In this document: positions 46,534-55,701 of the stretch, piece after piece | How positions within the stretch are numbered: the stretch's first letter is position 1 | How the letters are laid out: each line of letters opens with the position of its first letter | Assembly (NCBI RefSeq): GCF_008704995.1 | Contig: NZ_CP023747.1 | Location: 1,700,501 to 1,764,500, forward strand | Length of the DNA: 64,000 nt | Direction of reading: 5' to 3' | From: Streptomyces nodosus | Lineage (GTDB): Bacteria > Actinomycetota > Actinomycetes > Streptomycetales > Streptomycetaceae | Program-made: the position numbers and the translations under genes | Notes under the pieces: model-generated | What the model saw: only the letters and a program-made list of their open reading frames with translations | The model's database searches: none | Told to the model about the DNA's origin: nothing

Positions 46534-47220
46534 TCACGGTGCGCCCGCACCGCCCCCGACCGTGGCGTCCGAACCGGGGGGCTCCGCACGGGGCACGAGG
46601 GAGGTGAAGTCGCCGGTGTCCCCGAGGCGGACGAGGAACGGCCGCAGCCGGGTGTAGCGGATCACGGTGACGGAGCAGGGCTCCACGGAGATCCGCTGGA
46701 ACAGGTCGAGATGGAGTCCGAGCGCGTCCGCGACGAGTGACTTGATGATGTCGCCGTGCGAGCACATCAGATACACCGCGTCGGGTCCGTGGTCGCGCTC
46801 CACGCGCGCGTTCCACTCCCGTACCGCCTCCGCCGCGCGGGTCTGCATGGCCCGCATCGACTCACCGCCGGGGAACGCGGCCGTCGAGGGGTGGGCCTGG
46901 ACGACCTCCATCAGCGGCTCGTCCTTCAGTTCGGCGAGCTTGCGGCCGGACCAGTCGCCGTAGTGGCACTCGCCGATCCGCTCGTCGGTGTGGACGGGCA
47001 GTCCGGGGCGGGAGTCCAGCAGCGGCCGGACGGTCTCCTGGCAACGTTCGAGGGGGCTGGTGACGACCTCGGCGAGCGGAAGCCCGTCGAGCCGCCCGGG
47101 CAGGGCGGCGGCCTGCGTGGTGCCGCGCTCGTCGAGGGTGACGCCGGGCGTCCAGCCGGCGAGGAGTCCCGCGGTGTTGGCGGTGGAGCGTCCGTGCCGG
47201 ACGAGGATCAACGTGGGCAT
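46534..47220 (-). CDS. Histidine phosphatase (phosphoglycerate mutase family)
   Basis: A 228-residue enzyme with the phosphohistidine motif LILVRHGRST at the N-terminus, a second catalytic region CSHGDIIKSL and GECHYGDWSGRKLAEL between. It belongs to the MSMEG_4193-like group linked to DUF3090. It is likely a phosphatase and not a glycolytic mutase. The ATG is at 47218-47220 with only a weak upstream purine stretch. It is the first gene of the four-gene run toward mshC. Confidence 0.88.
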   Translation of the reverse strand: MPTLILVRHGRSTANTAGLLAGWTPGVTLDERGTTQAAALPGRLDGLPLAEVVTSPLERCQETVRPLLDSRPGLPVHTDERIGECHYGDWSGRKLAELKDEPLMEVVQAHPSTAAFPGGESMRAMQTRAAEAVREWNARVERDHGPDAVYLMCSHGDIIKSLVADALGLHLDLFQRISVEPCSVTVIRYTRLRPFLVRLGDTGDFTSLVPRAEPPGSDATVGGGAGAP

Positions 47221-47360
47221 GACGCCCAGCCTACGGGGCGCCCCGGCACACCGGACCGCCCTCACGGACCGCACCGGCCGGGGCCGGGGTGGGGCAGGTC
47301 ACAGGGCCGGTGCGCGGATCTCCCGGACGATGCGGGACGACGCTCGCCGACCGGGGCTGC

Positions 47361-47394
47361 GCGTGGGCCGGGGCGGCGCGTGGGCCGGGGCGGC
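47361..47394. repeat. Tandem 17-bp repeat before the corA stop
   Basis: Two identical copies of GCGTGGGCCGGGGCGGC lie end to end in the gap between corA and the histidine phosphatase gene. Confidence 0.85.
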
Positions 47395-47408
47395 GGCCGG
47401 TCCGGGGC

Positions 47409-48407
47409 CTACATCCAGCCCCGCCGCTTGAACAGCCGGTACAGCAGGACCTCCAGCATCGCCATCACCACGATCACCACGGGGTACGACCAGAGCCAGT
47501 GCAGCTCCGGCATGTGGGCGAAGTTCATCCCGTAGATTCCCGCGATCATGGTGGGGACCGCGGCCATCGCCGCCCAGGCCGAGATCTTCCGCATGTCGTC
47601 GTTCTGCCGCACGCTCATCTGCGCCAGATGCGCGGACAGGATGTCCGAGACCAGCCGGTCCAGGGCCTCCACGGACTCGTTCACCCGGGCCAGATGGTCG
47701 GTGACATCACGGAAGAAGGGGCGCGAGCGCTCCTGGACGAACGGCACCGTCGCCCCGTACGTCCCCTGTCCCGCCAGCCGGGCCAGGGGCGCCGCCAGCG
47801 GGCCGGTCGCCCGCCGGAACTCCAGGACCTGCCGCTTGAAGCTGTAGATCCGGGAGGCCGTGTGCCGCGACCCGCCGCCGGAGGGCGAGAAGACCTCCGC
47901 CTCCAGCTCCTCCAGGTCCGTCTGGAGTTCGGTGGCGACATCGAGGTAGTGGTCGACGACCGAGTCCGCGACCGAGTAGAGCACCCCCGTCGGGCCGTGG
48001 CGCAGCGTCTCCGGCTGTTCCTCGAGGTGGCTCCGGACGGGCCCGAGCGGCACATCCGAGCCATGGCGCACGGTGACCACGAAGGAGTCACCGAGGAATA
48101 TCATCAGTTCTCCGGTGGAGACGGTGTCGCTGTGCGGCTCGTACGACACCGGTTTGAGGACCACGAACAGGGAGTCGTTGTACACCTCCAGCTTGGGCCG
48201 CTGGTGCGCCTTCAGGGCGTCCTCGACGGCCAGCGGATGGAGCCCGAACTCCTCGGTGACCCGGCCGAACTCGTCCCTGGTCGGCTCGTGCAGACCGATC
48301 CACAGGAACGCGTCCGACGAGGCGCGCGCCTCGGCCAGGGCGTCGGAGAGGTCCTCGGGACCCGCCGTGCGCCGCCCGTCGCGGTAAATGGCGCAGTCGA
48401 TGATCAC
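47409..48407 (-). CDS. corA: CorA-family magnesium/divalent cation channel
   Basis: A 332-residue membrane protein. A long soluble N-terminal domain is followed by two C-terminal transmembrane helices; the first ends in the signature YGMNFAHMPEL (GMN), which forms the selectivity filter of the pentamer. The C-terminus is basic (RLFKRRGWM), as usual for CorA. It imports Mg2+ or related ions. The GTG at 48405-48407 has no strong ribosome site. Confidence 0.93.
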   Translation of the reverse strand: MIIDCAIYRDGRRTAGPEDLSDALAEARASSDAFLWIGLHEPTRDEFGRVTEEFGLHPLAVEDALKAHQRPKLEVYNDSLFVVLKPVSYEPHSDTVSTGELMIFLGDSFVVTVRHGSDVPLGPVRSHLEEQPETLRHGPTGVLYSVADSVVDHYLDVATELQTDLEELEAEVFSPSGGGSRHTASRIYSFKRQVLEFRRATGPLAAPLARLAGQGTYGATVPFVQERSRPFFRDVTDHLARVNESVEALDRLVSDILSAHLAQMSVRQNDDMRKISAWAAMAAVPTMIAGIYGMNFAHMPELHWLWSYPVVIVVMAMLEVLLYRLFKRRGWM

Positions 48408-48464
48408 GCAGCGTATTTTCCCGCCCGGAGGCCCTCCATGTCACCCCGGGTCTTCCGTGCCGTC

Positions 48465-48518
48465 GGTTCTTCGTCGCCCGCCGGTCCTTCGGCGCCCGCC
48501 GGTCCTTCGGCGCCCGCC
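48465..48518. repeat. Three tandem 18-bp repeats upstream of corA
   Basis: GGTTCTTCGTCGCCCGCC is followed by two exact copies of GGTCCTTCGGCGCCCGCC. The array lies between the corA start and the end of the ferritin-like gene. Read on the minus strand it would encode APKDRR repeats, but no gene start is associated. Confidence 0.85.
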
Positions 48519-48555
48519 CGAAGTGCATGGCCGGTGACCACCGCCGGGGGCCGGT

Positions 48556-49344
48556 TCAGGCGAACTCGGCCGCCGGGGCGGGGGGACCTCCGAGTGCGTC
48601 GCGCCGCTCCGGCATCCTCAGGGTGGTCATCCGCCGCCAGCCCGCCAGCCGCTCATAGGCGTACACCGCGCGGATGCCCGCCGCGAGCGCCTTCGACCTG
48701 GCCTCGGACCAGCCGAGGATGCGCCCCATACGGGCCATGACCGCGAGGCTGACGTCACGGTGGACGCGGATCTCGGCGAACGCGCACTCGCGCAGCGTCC
48801 GCCGGATGAACCGGCCGTGTCCCGAGGCCGTGAAGCGCAGCAGTTCCTCGTGGCAGTAGGCGAGGTGGTTCTCCTCGTCGACGGAGATCATACGGACCGC
48901 CCGGCCGATCTCCGGGTGGTCCGCGAAGCGTCTGCGGAGCATCAGCATCTGTTCGGCGGCGCGCTGTTCGGTGACCCTGCTGTGTGCCAGATAGGTCACG
49001 ACGTCCCGTACGGCGAGCGGCTGGTCGGACCTGAGTTTCGCGTGGGCCAGGCCGATGCCCCGGCGTTCCAGGAGCATGGTGTAGTCGGTCTCGGCGGGGA
49101 CCGGGGCGGGTTTCAGACCACGCTTCCGCATCAGTGCCTCGAAGATCCGCCCGTGCTTGTCCTCGTCCGCGCCATGGCGGGCGATCTTCGGGGCGAGGGC
49201 GCGCTCGCTCTCCGGGACGAGCGCGGCGATCCGCCCGTTCTCCCAGCCGCCCTGCGCTTCCCCGCTGGCCGCGATGGAGCAGAACAGCCGGAAGGACTCG
49301 TCGTTGTCGAGGATCTCCTGGAACAGGCCTCTGGCCGACAGCAT
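48556..49344 (-). CDS. Ferritin-like diiron protein
   Basis: A 262-residue helical protein with two Glu/His motifs, ADEDKHGRIFEAL and DEENHLAYCHEEL, plus earlier Glu residues, as expected for a four-helix diiron site. It may be a small oxidase or a DNA/iron-protecting protein; the exact family is unclear. The ATG at 49342-49344 follows AGAGAGGTG. The C-terminal ~20 residues are Pro/Ala-rich. Confidence 0.8.
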   Translation of the reverse strand: MLSARGLFQEILDNDESFRLFCSIAASGEAQGGWENGRIAALVPESERALAPKIARHGADEDKHGRIFEALMRKRGLKPAPVPAETDYTMLLERRGIGLAHAKLRSDQPLAVRDVVTYLAHSRVTEQRAAEQMLMLRRRFADHPEIGRAVRMISVDEENHLAYCHEELLRFTASGHGRFIRRTLRECAFAEIRVHRDVSLAVMARMGRILGWSEARSKALAAGIRAVYAYERLAGWRRMTTLRMPERRDALGGPPAPAAEFA

Positions 49345-49583
49345 CGTGGGCACCTCTCTGCAGGACTCCACAGAGAACGAGTCAAAGGGCGCCCCCGGGG
49401 TGCTGCAACAGCTGTGCCGGGCCGCTCCGCCGAACGGAGGACGTCCCCGTTCGGGCCGGCGCGTAACCCTTGTGGGGCCCGGCGCGTTGTTCCCCGTGAC
49501 GGCCGTGGCGGGGAAGACCCCCGAGCCCCCACCACGGCCGTAGTGAGCTTTCGTCGCCCGCCGGGCGGGCCGCTCCTGTCCGG

Positions 49584-50639
49584 TCAGGCCAGTCCGGCCC
49601 GCTCCAGGGCCTCCGAGCCGGCCCGGAGCGAGGCGATCCGCTCCTCCAAGGTGAAGCCCGCTGGCGCGAGGGTGAGGGTGGTGACGCCGGCCGCGGCATA
49701 GGCCTTCATCCGGTCGGCGATGCGGTCCACGGAGCCCAGCAGGGTGGTCCGGTCGATCAGCTCGTGCGGGACGGCCGCCGCGGCGCCCTGCTTGTCGCCG
49801 GACAGATACTTGTCCTGGATCTCGGCGGCCTCCTTCTCGTATCCCATGCGCCCGGCGAGCCGGTTGTAGAAGTTCTGCTTCCGGCTGCCCATGCCGCCGA
49901 CGTACAGGGCGGTGTAGGGGCGGAAGGTGTCGGCCAGCGCGGCCACGTCCTTGTCCTCGCCGAGCGCGAGCGGGAGCGTGGGACAGATGTCGAAGCCGTC
50001 GAGGGTCTTGCCGGCCTTCTCCCGCCCCGCTCGCAGATGACTGACCGCGGTCTCCTCGAGGTGCTCGGCCGAGGGGAAGATGAGCAGGGCCCCGTCGGCG
50101 ATCTCACCGGTCTGTTCCAGGTTCTTGGGGCCGATCGCGGCGATGTACAGCGGGATGTGCTCGCGCTCGGGGTGCACGGTCAGCCGCAGCGGCTTGCCGG
50201 GGCCGCCGGGCAGCGGGAGGGTCCAGTGCTCGCCCTCGTGCGACAGCCGCTCACGGCTCATCGCCTTCCGTACGATCTCCACGTACTCCCGGGTGCGGGC
50301 CAGCGGCTTGTCGAACTTGACGCCGTACCAGCCCTCGGAGACCTGCGGCCCGGAGACGCCCAGGCCGAGGCGGAAGCGGCCGCCGGAGAGCGAGTCGAGG
50401 GTGGCGGCGGTCATCGCGGTCATCGCCGGCTGGCGGGCCGGGATCTGGAAGATGGCGGAGCCGACGTCGATGCGTTCGGTCCGGGAGGCGACCCAGGAGA
50501 GCACGGTGGCCGCGTCCGAGCCGTATGCCTCGGCGGCCCAGCACACCGCGTACCCGAGCCGGTCGGCCTCCTGGGCCACGGCAAGGTTGTCCGCGTCCAT
50601 TCCGGCGCCCCAGTAGCCGAGATTGATCCCGAGCTGCAT
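49584..50639 (-). CDS. Luciferase-like F420-dependent oxidoreductase
   Basis: A 351-residue LLM-class TIM-barrel flavin-type enzyme beginning MQLGINLGYWGAG. Typical segments are AEAYGSDAATVLSWVASRT, LDSLSGGRFRLGLGVSGPQ and GPKNLEQTGEIADGAL. Actinobacterial members usually use coenzyme F420. The substrate is unknown. It is divergent from the aldo/keto reductase gene. Confidence 0.9.
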   Translation of the reverse strand: MQLGINLGYWGAGMDADNLAVAQEADRLGYAVCWAAEAYGSDAATVLSWVASRTERIDVGSAIFQIPARQPAMTAMTAATLDSLSGGRFRLGLGVSGPQVSEGWYGVKFDKPLARTREYVEIVRKAMSRERLSHEGEHWTLPLPGGPGKPLRLTVHPEREHIPLYIAAIGPKNLEQTGEIADGALLIFPSAEHLEETAVSHLRAGREKAGKTLDGFDICPTLPLALGEDKDVAALADTFRPYTALYVGGMGSRKQNFYNRLAGRMGYEKEAAEIQDKYLSGDKQGAAAAVPHELIDRTTLLGSVDRIADRMKAYAAAGVTTLTLAPAGFTLEERIASLRAGSEALERAGLA

Positions 50640-50808
50640 GACCCATTCCCCTTACCCGTCAGTAACGTCTCTTTCCGCAGACCATAGCGCGGTGGCGGCC
50701 GGGGACGGGAGGGCAGCTCACCGGGCGGTGCATGGGAGGGCGACTCATGGGGAATCGGTTGTCCACAGGCACCCCACGGGCCCTGCTCAGGCCGTAATGT
50801 CGGCGCTC

Positions 50809-51789
50809 ATGGAGCAGAGGCATCTCGGCCGTACCGGCCTTCGTGTGTCCCGGATCGGACTCGGCACCCTGACCTGGGGGCGCGACACGGACGAGCACGA
50901 CGCCGCGGAGCAGTTGAAGGTGTTCTGGGAAGCGGGCGGGACCCTCGTCGACACGGCGGACGTCTATGGGGACGGGAAGGCCGAGCATGTGCTCGGGCGG
51001 CTTCTGGACCGGGTCGCGCGCCGTGACCTGGTCGTCTCGACGAAGGCGGGAAGCGTGCCGGACCCCGACCGCCGCTTCGACGGTTCCCGCGGTCATCTGC
51101 TCGCCGCGCTCGACGGGTCGCTCGCCCGTCTCGGCACGGACTATGTCGATCTGTGGCACCTCCATGCCTTCGACCCCCACACCCCGCTGGAGGAGACCCT
51201 TCAGGCACTCGACCTGGCGGTCGCCAGCGGGCGCGCGCGGTATGCGGGCGTGTCCAACTTCTGCGGCTGGCAGTTCGCGAAGGCGGCGACCTGGCAGCTC
51301 GCGGCGCCGGGCATCCGGACCCGAATCGCCAGTACCCAGATGGAGTACTCGCTGTTGCAGCGGGGCGTGGAGCGGGAGGTGCTGCCCGCGGCGCTGGACC
51401 TGGGGGTCGGTCTGCTGCCGTCCTCGCCGCTGGGCCGCGGGGTGCTCACCGGCAAGTACCGCCAGGCGACACCGGCCGACTCCCGTGGGGGATCGGATCA
51501 CATGGCCCTGTTCGTCGCGCCCTATCTGGACGACACCGCGAACGGCATCGTCGACGCGGTGCAGACCGCCGCCGACGGGCTCGCGACCACTCCGCTCCAG
51601 GTGGCGCTGGCCTGGGTCCGCGACCGGCCGGGGGTGGTGGCCCCGATCGTCGGCGCGCGCACCGTGCAGCAGCTCACCGCGGCGTTGTCGGTGGAGGCCC
51701 TTAGTCTTCCTGACGAGATCTGCCGGGCGCTGGACGATGTGTCGGCCCCGGTGCACCGCTATCCCGATCATGACTGGAGCACGCTGTGA
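50809..51789 (+). CDS. Aldo/keto reductase
   Basis: A 326-residue NADPH-dependent aldo/keto reductase beginning MEQRHLGRTGLRVSRIG. The catalytic set is Asp and Tyr at DTADVYGDGKAE, Lys at VSTKAG and His at LWHLHAF. A TAATGT box lies eight bases before the ATG and there is no ribosome site, so the mRNA may be leaderless; an ATG four codons earlier is the alternative. Its stop overlaps the GTG of the next gene (GTGA). Confidence 0.9.
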   Translation: MEQRHLGRTGLRVSRIGLGTLTWGRDTDEHDAAEQLKVFWEAGGTLVDTADVYGDGKAEHVLGRLLDRVARRDLVVSTKAGSVPDPDRRFDGSRGHLLAALDGSLARLGTDYVDLWHLHAFDPHTPLEETLQALDLAVASGRARYAGVSNFCGWQFAKAATWQLAAPGIRTRIASTQMEYSLLQRGVEREVLPAALDLGVGLLPSSPLGRGVLTGKYRQATPADSRGGSDHMALFVAPYLDDTANGIVDAVQTAADGLATTPLQVALAWVRDRPGVVAPIVGARTVQQLTAALSVEALSLPDEICRALDDVSAPVHRYPDHDWSTL

Positions 51790-54011
51790 CCACGGACCCG
51801 GAGAGCACGGGGACGGCCGGCCGGCCGGAGGAGCCGGAGGCCGGGACCGGCACGGACGGAACCGCGGAATCGGTGGTTCCGGGCGGCGAGGGCGACTCGG
51901 GCGAGGAGTCGGCGGCGCACCCCGGCACCGGCGGGGACAGCGGTGAGCGGTCCGGTGACGGCGGCGATCCCCAGCAGACCGAGGCCCAGGCGGAGCTGGC
52001 CGCCCAGCGGATCGAACGGGAGCGGATCGAGCGGCGCAAGGCCGAGCGGAAGGGGCCGATCCAGGCCGGCGGGAGGCTCAGCGGACCGGCCGCCGATCTG
52101 CTCGCCGCGGTGCGGGCCGTGGAGAGCGGCGACCGGCCGGTGCCGAGCGCCTTCAGCGAACCGGCGCCCGCCCCGCGCCGCGCCGCCGCCGAGCCGGTGC
52201 GGCCCGCCCGGCCCGCCGAGCCGATGGCGGCCCCGGCGGCCCCCGCCGCGGAGGTGGTCGAGGCGGTGGGTGCGGTGCTGGCCGAGGGCGGCGCCCCCGG
52301 CTCCCTCGCGCCCCGGGTCGCCGCGGCCCTCGGCGAGGGAGCGGACGCACGGCTGCGGGACGACCCCTGGCAGCTGTTGCGGATCACCGGGGTGCGGCCC
52401 GATCAGGCGGACGGTTTCGCCCGGGCGCTGCTCGGACCGCAGTGCGGCCCGGACGACGAGCGGCGGGCCCGCGCGACCACCGTCTGGCTGCTGGAGCAGG
52501 CGGCCCTGGCCGGGCACACCGCGCTGGAGGTCCCGGCCGTCGAGGCCGCGCTCGCCCAGCACTCGGTGCCGGATCCCGACGCGGCCGTGCGGAGCGCCAT
52601 CGCCGAGGGCGAGGTGCTGGTCTTCCAGGACGCCCTCGAGCCCTCCGCGCCGGGGGGTGAGGAGGACGAGGAGGAGAGCCGGCCGGTCCGTGTGCTGATC
52701 GGCCTCGAGCGGTACGCGCTCGCGGAGGAGAGCCTCGCCGACGGACTGGCGCGGCTGATCGGCTCGGTGCCGAAGGAGGGCGGTCCGGCCGAGGAGTGGG
52801 AGCGGGCGGCCCGGTCGCTGCCCGGCTCGGGCGGGGAGCTGATCCGTGCGGTGGCGGCCCACGGTCTGGTGCTGCACACCGGCGGGCAGGCCGCGCACGC
52901 CGAGACGGCGGCCCTGGTCTCCGGGGCGCGCGGGCTCGGGCTGCGCGCCTGGGCCGCGCCGCACAGCCCGGCCGGGCGGGACGCGTTCGCCGCGCTGCTC
53001 GGCCGCCTCGACCCGTCGGGCGCCTCCGCCCAGGGGGCGCCCCCGTCGGTGGCCACGGTGGCGGGCCTGCTGTCCGGCGCCGAGGGCCCGGGCCGGGACG
53101 CGGACGGCACCCTGGACCTGGATCTGCTGATCGTGCTGGACGCGCCCCGGCTGGACGTGGAGACTGCGGCGCTGCTGGTCGAGTCGCTGCCGGACGGTGC
53201 CCGGCTGGTGCTGAGCGGCGACCCGGGGGTGCTGTGGTCGGTGGGTCCCGGGCGGGTGTTCGCCGATCTGCTCACCGCCCGGGTCTGCCCCCAGATCGCC
53301 TCGCGGACCCCCGACCCCGGTCCGATCGGCGAGCTGGTCTCCGCGACCGGCGTCGGTGAGCTCCCCCAGGTCGAGGCGCCCGGCAAGGAGGTCGTGATCG
53401 TGCCGGTACGGGAGGCCGCGGAGGCGGTGCACCGCACGGTGCAGCTGGTCGCGGACTCGGTGCCCCGGGCGATCGGGGTGCCCCCCGAGCAGACGCAGGT
53501 GATCACGCCGGGCCACGGTGGCGCGGCGGGGACCCGCGCGCTGAACGCGGCGCTCAAGGAGCGGCTCAATCCCGGTCCCGGCCGCTTCGGGGGCTTCGAC
53601 CCCGGCGACCGGATCGCCTACTCCCCCGCCCCGGGCCGTACGCTGCCGGGGCAGGTGGTGCGGGCGGACGCCGAGGGGCTGCACCTGGACTGCGCGGGAG
53701 AGCCCCTCGTGGTGCCGAAGGAGCAGGTGGAGCGGTCCCTACGGCACGGATGGGCGCTGACCGCGCACCAGGCGGTGGGGCAGCGGTGGCCCGCGGTGGT
53801 CGTGGTGCTGCCCGGTGACGCGGCGCAGTCGCTCACCCGCCCCTGGGTGTACACGGCCTTCGGGCTCGCGGACCGCCATCTGTCCGTGGTGCACGGGGTG
53901 GAGCAGGCGTTGCCCCGGGCCGTGGCCGAGATCCCGGCCAAGCCCCGGACCACCCGTCTGCCCGTCCTGCTGAGCACGCAGTTCCCGGCGCCAGGGGGTG
54001 CGAGCTCTTGA
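51786..54011 (+). CDS. RecD2-like protein lacking the ATPase motif
   Basis: A 741-residue protein. The first ~150 residues are Glu/Gly/Pro/Ala-rich and disordered. The helix-hairpin-helix-like part (DDPWQLLRITGVRPDQADGF) and the C-terminal LTAHQAVGQRWPAVVVVL resemble RecD2 helicases. Where RecD2 has GGPGTGKTT, this protein reads HTGGQAAHAETA, and the Walker B region is LLIVLDAPRLD. It therefore probably does not hydrolyse ATP and may be a structural or DNA-binding relative. Translation is coupled to the aldo/keto reductase. Confidence 0.75.
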   Translation: MTTDPESTGTAGRPEEPEAGTGTDGTAESVVPGGEGDSGEESAAHPGTGGDSGERSGDGGDPQQTEAQAELAAQRIERERIERRKAERKGPIQAGGRLSGPAADLLAAVRAVESGDRPVPSAFSEPAPAPRRAAAEPVRPARPAEPMAAPAAPAAEVVEAVGAVLAEGGAPGSLAPRVAAALGEGADARLRDDPWQLLRITGVRPDQADGFARALLGPQCGPDDERRARATTVWLLEQAALAGHTALEVPAVEAALAQHSVPDPDAAVRSAIAEGEVLVFQDALEPSAPGGEEDEEESRPVRVLIGLERYALAEESLADGLARLIGSVPKEGGPAEEWERAARSLPGSGGELIRAVAAHGLVLHTGGQAAHAETAALVSGARGLGLRAWAAPHSPAGRDAFAALLGRLDPSGASAQGAPPSVATVAGLLSGAEGPGRDADGTLDLDLLIVLDAPRLDVETAALLVESLPDGARLVLSGDPGVLWSVGPGRVFADLLTARVCPQIASRTPDPGPIGELVSATGVGELPQVEAPGKEVVIVPVREAAEAVHRTVQLVADSVPRAIGVPPEQTQVITPGHGGAAGTRALNAALKERLNPGPGRFGGFDPGDRIAYSPAPGRTLPGQVVRADAEGLHLDCAGEPLVVPKEQVERSLRHGWALTAHQAVGQRWPAVVVVLPGDAAQSLTRPWVYTAFGLADRHLSVVHGVEQALPRAVAEIPAKPRTTRLPVLLSTQFPAPGGASS

Positions 54012-54651
54012 TCCCGTGGGGGAGACGCCGCCCCGCCCTAGGGCCGCGCGGCGCCTTTCCGACGAGCCCTCGAAGCAGAAGCCGCAAGCGGCAGCCCCAG
54101 CCCCTGACGCCACATCGGGCACGGGGCCTTGCCGCCTCGCCGAGCCCGGGGCCTGCCGGGCACGGGAGCCGCCGGGCACAGGTTCCGGGCGGGGACAGGA
54201 CCCGGGCGGGCGACGGGCACGGTTCGGAGCGGTCGCCGTCGGCGGTCCGGCGTCCACCGATCCAGCGTCGTCCACCGATCCGGCGTCCGACGGTCCGCGT
54301 CCCGGTCATACGCGCCCTGCCGGACACCCAACCCGGCGGACACAGGACCCAGGCGGGGACAGGTCCGGGGCGTGCGACGGGCGCGGTCCGGACCGGTAGC
54401 CGTCGACAGCCTGCCGTCCAACGATCCGCGTCCCGGCCATACACGCCCCGCCGGACACCGAACCCGGCGGGCACAGGACCCGAGCGGGGACAAGCCCCAG
54501 GCGGGCGACGCGGCGCGGTTCGAACCGGTCGTCGTCGGCGGTCCGGTGTCCGCCGATCCAGCGGCGCCCGCCGATCCGGCGTCCATCGGTCCGCGTCCCG
54601 GTCGTACGTGCCCCGGCGGGGCGGGGCAGCCCTTGCGCGGACGGTCGTGGG
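54012..54651. repeat. Intergenic region with three degenerate ~130-165 bp tandem repeats
   Basis: Copies begin near 54174, 54337 and 54469. Each starts GGnCACAGG, continues through GCGGGGACA and GnGGCGnGCGACG, and ends with TCCGCGTCCCGG and a CGnCCC-type segment (54293, 54425, 54588). Frames are open on both strands, but none has a ribosome site or Streptomyces-like codon bias, so I do not call a gene. The 640-bp region separates the RecD2-like gene from the convergent acidic protein gene. Confidence 0.75.
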
Positions 54652-55344
54652 CTAGCGGTCCGCGTCCAGTGGTTCCAGGTCGTCGTCCTCCAGCTCCGGG
54701 CCGGGCTCGAAGTCGTCGTCCTCGAGGCCGTCGTCGTCCGGCTCGTCGTCGAAGACCGCGCTGACGTCGAAGCGGCAGACGACCCGCTGGGGATCGACCT
54801 GCTCGAAGGGCGCCTCCAGCCATTCGCCCGGCTCCGCCGGTTCGTCCGCGGCCGTCACCCACAGTGTGGAGTCGCCCTCCTCCAGGCCGAACTCCGTGTG
54901 CCTGGAGGCGATCTCGTCCGGTTCGAACTCGCCGAAGAGCACGCCCAGCGCCCCGTGCACGGTGTCGGCCGAGGAGCCGGCTGCGAGCTCCTCGTCCGCG
55001 GCCTCCACCCGCTGTGCCTGCGCCAGCAGCCGCTGGGGCTCCGCCACCGCGTAGTCCCGGCGGATCAGCACGCTGAGGGCGTTCGGTTCCTCGGGTCCCA
55101 GGTACGGCGGCAGCGACTCCTCCGCACCGGGGATCTCGAAGGGAGTGACCTCGTCATAGCGGTCATACAGCAGTTCGTCGTACTCCTCGGCCGCCGCGGC
55201 CAGCTCGTTGAACGCCTCGTAGACGGCCGGGTCGTCCTCGCCCGTCCTGCGCTCCACCGCGGCCAGATGGCGGTCGAGCGCGGTCTTGACCGCCTCGGCG
55301 GCGGCGCGTACCTCGGCAGCTGTGGGCTGCGCAGCATCAGACAT
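54652..55344 (-). CDS. Acidic conserved protein of unknown function
   Basis: A 230-residue strongly acidic protein, with an Asp/Glu-rich C-terminal 35 residues. The N-terminal half (TAAEVRAAAEAVKTALDRHL) is helical. No catalytic or metal motif is visible. The ATG is at 55342-55344. It is divergent from the DUF5703 gene, 47 bp away. Confidence 0.75.
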   Translation of the reverse strand: MSDAAQPTAAEVRAAAEAVKTALDRHLAAVERRTGEDDPAVYEAFNELAAAAEEYDELLYDRYDEVTPFEIPGAEESLPPYLGPEEPNALSVLIRRDYAVAEPQRLLAQAQRVEAADEELAAGSSADTVHGALGVLFGEFEPDEIASRHTEFGLEEGDSTLWVTAADEPAEPGEWLEAPFEQVDPQRVVCRFDVSAVFDDEPDDDGLEDDDFEPGPELEDDDLEPLDADR

Positions 55345-55391
55345 AGTGCAGACGCTATCCGTACCGGGCACCAGCCCGCACAATAGATGCG

Positions 55392-55580
55392 ATGCCGGAA
55401 TACGAATTTGTCGATGTGTATGTACCTCGCGGGGTCTCCCGCAAGGACGCCACACGCCTGCTCACGGACCATGCCGAGTACGGACACTGGGAGTTGGACC
55501 GCCTGAGTCTCCTGCGTGACGGCAGCCGCAGGGTGCGGTTGCGTCGGCGGATCATCCGCCAGGTGCGCGCCACATGGTAA
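55392..55580 (+). CDS. DUF5703 family small protein
   Basis: A 62-residue protein beginning MPEYEFVDVYVPRGVSRKDA, very conserved in Streptomyces as I recall. It is basic at the C-terminus (RRVRLRRRIIRQVRATW) and might bind nucleic acid. The function is unknown. A very strong hairpin follows its stop codon. Confidence 0.82.
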   Translation: MPEYEFVDVYVPRGVSRKDATRLLTDHAEYGHWELDRLSLLRDGSRRVRLRRRIIRQVRATW

Positions 55581-55591
55581 GCGAAGACGGC

Positions 55592-55637
55592 TGAAACGGA
55601 TCGGGCCCCCATCGGCAAGGGGGCCCGATCCGTTTCA
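55592..55637. terminator. Strong terminator after the DUF5703 gene
   Basis: A perfect 19-bp stem (TGAAACGGATCGGGCCCCC and its complement) with an eight-base loop lies 11 bp after the stop. It also faces the convergent end of chpC. Confidence 0.8.
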
Positions 55638-55701
55638 CCGACCACACGGGACACTTGCGCCACATCCGCCCCTGGGAGGCGTATGGGGTGTCCGACCGTG
55701 G

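Noticed and set aside
46534..47220. Glycolytic phosphoglycerate mutase
   Set aside because: The RHG motif is present, but the length, divergence and linkage to DUF3090 fit a phosphatase of the actinobacteria-specific group better.
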